From Pedobacter paludis (lineage in GTDB: Bacteria > Bacteroidota > Bacteroidia > Sphingobacteriales > Sphingobacteriaceae), in contig NZ_QGNY01000007.1 in NCBI RefSeq assembly GCF_003173575.1, forward strand, positions 124,001 to 188,000: a stretch of 64,000 nucleotides of DNA. The letters are read 5' to 3'. The position numbers and the translations under genes are program-made. Position 1 is the first letter of the stretch. The number at the start of each line of letters is the position of its first letter. This document shows, one piece after another, positions 61,880 to 64,000 of this stretch. The notes under the pieces are model-generated. The model did not search any database, had not been told where the DNA came from, and saw only the letters and a list, made by a program, of their open reading frames with translations.

Positions 61880-64000
61880 CTAGATTTCTTTATCATCCTT
61901 TTTATCAGTATGCAAATAAACCTCTTGCTGTGGAAATGGCACTTGAATTTGATTGGCTTTGAACGCTTGATTGATGGATATTAACAAATCACTGCGGGTA
62001 GGATTATTTTCTGACATATGTTTGGTCCAAAAATAAATCTTGATATCAATTGAACTGGCTCCGAACTGTTCAAACTGTACTACAGGAGCAGGCGTTTTAC
62101 TAATTCTTTCTTCTGCTTCAAGGATCTCCCTTAAAAGCTGCCTACATTTTTCCAAGTCAGTATCGTAAGCAACACCAATAACTAGGGCCACCCTTTTTCG
62201 ATTGCCGGCTAATGTCCAGTTCATAAGATGAGAATTTAGCAAATCACCATTGGGCATCACCAAATCTGCACCATCCCAGGTGGTGATTACACTACTTCTA
62301 AATCCAATTGATTTCATGGTACCGCCCTGACCATCAACATCAACAATGTCGCCAACGTTTACAGGTTTTTCAAATGCAATAATTAAACCGCTCACCAAAT
62401 TATTAACCAGGGTTTGCAAACCAAAACCAATACCCACGCCCAATGCACCAATAATTATGGTAATCCGATCCATTGGAATACCCGAAGCTGCAATGGCGAG
62501 AAATAGACCGGTTGATAAAATAAAAATACGCACCAAAAGCACCCAACTGCCGAGTCTTTGCTTTTTTTGAGCTTTATCTTTACTCATCGTAAGGTGCTCA
62601 TCCGAAGCAAAAAACGAAACAACTTTCGATACAATAACCGAAATCGTCATGATTGCAAAAAATAAAAACAAGGAGTTTATACTAAACGAATAATCTCCAA
62701 TGGTTCTGCTTTTACTCAAAAAACCGAGCAAAGGCTGAGACAGGTATTCGAACAATGGAAAATTATGCCCCACTAAAATGATCCATCCAAGAACCAAAAA
62801 GACATAAAGTAAAAATGGAGCCCTTGCACCAACCCTTCCAAAGTTTAAATAAAATAGCTTTTTATCCTGCACAGTATACACATCAAAAGCCAATACCAAG
62901 CCTTCGTTGATGAATCTGACCACCCACAGGAACAGAATCGCAACAACCACATTAAGAAAGCCACCAATAAAAAGTGTTTTTGAAACATTATAGCGGCCAA
63001 AAATATTCATACCAGCCGCACCCAGCTCTAAAATCACCATAAATGCGATGGAATAGGCAATCCATTTCTCTTTCAGCTCATGATGGCGCTTTTGAAAAAG
63101 GATAACAATTCCGGATAAAATGCCCAATATCGACACCAAAAACATAAACCAACGTTCTATCCTTGATGCTTGAAGAACCATATTATCTACCGCAGCCAGA
63201 AAGAAAAAGACAACCATTAGCAACCAGACCGACATCCAGTATCTGGTAATATAACCTCTAAAAATAAGGGTGAGGCAAATGCAGGAAATAATCCAAAAAA
63301 TAAAATTGAGAATAAATGGCGGCGAAATAAAGATAAATTGAAAAATACTGATCACCAATAAAAGCGCAGATAGCAAAGGATACCTAATAACGAGTTGTCC
63401 TTCATAATCTTTTGTCAACAATCTTTTTGCCGTATAAATATGCTTTAATGACCGGAGATAAATAAAAGACAAAACGGTTAGTCCGAACAATGATAGCAAT
63501 TTCCCGATGTTATTTAAGGTATAAAACTCAAGTGTAAGGATACCTTTTATCCTAGAGAAACTCAAAATTTGTTCGAATGGACGGTAATAGCCCGGTTTAT
63601 CTCCAATATTTGGAAATTCTCGCTGAAGTGTAGCCACGGCCATTTTCTGTTCATCACGTTCAATCTCATCAATACTCAATTTGAGCTGGTTAATTTCAGA
63701 ATTGTAGTCATTAAGCAAAAGCTGCACATTTCGGCTAGCAAGCTTTAGTCCGGTATCTACAGGTTCAATTTCTTTCGCAACGGTTACTAGGCTATGGAGA
63801 TAATCCATCAGCTCCAAAGAATCTTTCGGAAACTTAAAAAGCTCGGCAGTGGTTAACAGCGAGTCAAGTCGAAATCGATACCCATTGAGGTCTTTTTGTC
63901 GAGCATCAAGTCTGTTTTTTTTCTCCCTTGCTTCGCCAATCAACTCATTGATTATTTTTTTTGTGGCGGTTAGGTTACGATAGGTTTGGGCTGTTCCTTT
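61880..64000 (-). CDS. MscK/MscM-type mechanosensitive ion channel (5' partial)
   Basis: The frame is open to the right edge, so the gene starts beyond 64000. About 706 residues are visible. The start is coiled-coil and periplasmic-looking (about 1-130), then around ten membrane spans, then the conserved MscS pore: IIGALGVGIGFGLQTLVNNL and VSGLIIAFEKPVNVGDIVDV. The beta domain has SIGFRSSVITTWDGADLVMP and NGDLLNSHLMNWT. The size and periplasmic helices indicate the large KefA/MscK or MscM class that protects against osmotic downshock. It is transcribed leftwards away from the window edge. No regulator is adjacent. Confidence 0.9.
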   Translation of the reverse strand, partial: KGTAQTYRNLTATKKIINELIGEAREKKNRLDARQKDLNGYRFRLDSLLTTAELFKFPKDSLELMDYLHSLVTVAKEIEPVDTGLKLASRNVQLLLNDYNSEINQLKLSIDEIERDEQKMAVATLQREFPNIGDKPGYYRPFEQILSFSRIKGILTLEFYTLNNIGKLLSLFGLTVLSFIYLRSLKHIYTAKRLLTKDYEGQLVIRYPLLSALLLVISIFQFIFISPPFILNFIFWIISCICLTLIFRGYITRYWMSVWLLMVVFFFLAAVDNMVLQASRIERWFMFLVSILGILSGIVILFQKRHHELKEKWIAYSIAFMVILELGAAGMNIFGRYNVSKTLFIGGFLNVVVAILFLWVVRFINEGLVLAFDVYTVQDKKLFYLNFGRVGARAPFLLYVFLVLGWIILVGHNFPLFEYLSQPLLGFLSKSRTIGDYSFSINSLFLFFAIMTISVIVSKVVSFFASDEHLTMSKDKAQKKQRLGSWVLLVRIFILSTGLFLAIAASGIPMDRITIIIGALGVGIGFGLQTLVNNLVSGLIIAFEKPVNVGDIVDVDGQGGTMKSIGFRSSVITTWDGADLVMPNGDLLNSHLMNWTLAGNRKRVALVIGVAYDTDLEKCRQLLREILEAEERISKTPAPVVQFEQFGASSIDIKIYFWTKHMSENNPTRSDLLISINQAFKANQIQVPFPQQEVYLHTDKKDDKEI

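Noticed and set aside
61880-63943. TTG at 63943 as the start of the mechanosensitive channel
   Set aside because: The frame continues without a stop to base 64000 with similar helical sequence, so the true start is outside the window.
1-64000. tRNA, rRNA, CRISPR arrays, transposase or integrase genes
   Set aside because: No cloverleaf-like segments, ribosomal RNA signatures, regularly spaced repeats or mobile-element proteins were found by reading both strands. The MITE-like element is the only sign of mobility.

Overview
The window looks like chromosomal DNA of a heterotrophic Bacteroidota bacterium, most likely Sphingobacteriaceae and probably Pedobacter or a close relative. The reasons are the AT-rich sequence, two SusC/SusD outer-membrane uptake loci each led by an ECF sigma factor and a FecR anti-sigma protein, many lipoproteins of Bacteroidota type, promoter -7 elements of the form TAnnTTTG, and start sites that mostly lack a Shine-Dalgarno sequence. 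No tRNA, rRNA, CRISPR array, integrase or transposase was seen. The first and last genes run off the window.

Layout. 1-6.3 kb: the end of a GlxA-like regulator, a secreted GH36 alpha-galactosidase on the minus strand, then an SDR oxidoreductase, an AraC regulator, a 3-methyladenine DNA glycosylase and a MazG-like protein. 6.3-13.3 kb: a lone receiver protein, an ABC ATPase/permease pair, a decayed D-lactate dehydrogenase end, a large GH2 beta-galactosidase and a secreted PHB-depolymerase-type esterase. 13.8-24.4 kb: uptake locus 1, transcribed leftwards: sigma factor, FecR, SusC, SusD, a discoidin lipoprotein and two TlpA-like thioredoxins. 24.5-28.5 kb: tandem PqiA-like membrane proteins and a PAS histidine kinase. 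28.7-33.8 kb: a large uncharacterised protein, a DUF4385 protein, small proteins and a sulfatase. 33.8-38.2 kb: a compact operon kaiC-kaiB-kaiB-histidine kinase-receiver. 38.4-43.6 kb: a tripartite RND efflux system. 43.7-47.2 kb: PAP2 phosphatase, PepSY-like protein and an OmpR-type two-component system, split by a MITE-like element. 47.3-51.2 kb: HD hydrolase, half-size EamA transporter, methionine aminopeptidase and a protease/PDZ/pseudoprotease fusion. 51.3-61.7 kb: uptake locus 2 with the same logic as locus 1 (sigma, FecR, SusC, SusD, DUF4843 and PKD-like lipoproteins, TlpA). 61.9-64 kb: a MscK-type mechanosensitive channel.

How the genes work together. In both uptake loci the SusC has an N-terminal STN signalling domain, so substrate binding is expected to signal through the periplasmic domain of FecR to the ECF sigma factor. 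Neither locus carries a glycoside hydrolase. Both end in thioredoxin-fold proteins, so the cargo may not be a polysaccharide. In both loci the fecR-susC gap contains, on the strand opposite to susC, a match to the Bacteroidota promoter followed by a strong intrinsic terminator. This would make a short RNA antisense to the susC leader, and I consider it the most interesting regulatory signal here. The kai operon has a double-ATPase KaiC with conserved catalytic glutamate pairs and hydroxyl residues at the phosphorylation-site positions, two different KaiB proteins and no KaiA. It is directly coupled to a PAS kinase and a receiver protein, which looks like a complete clock-like or timer signalling module.
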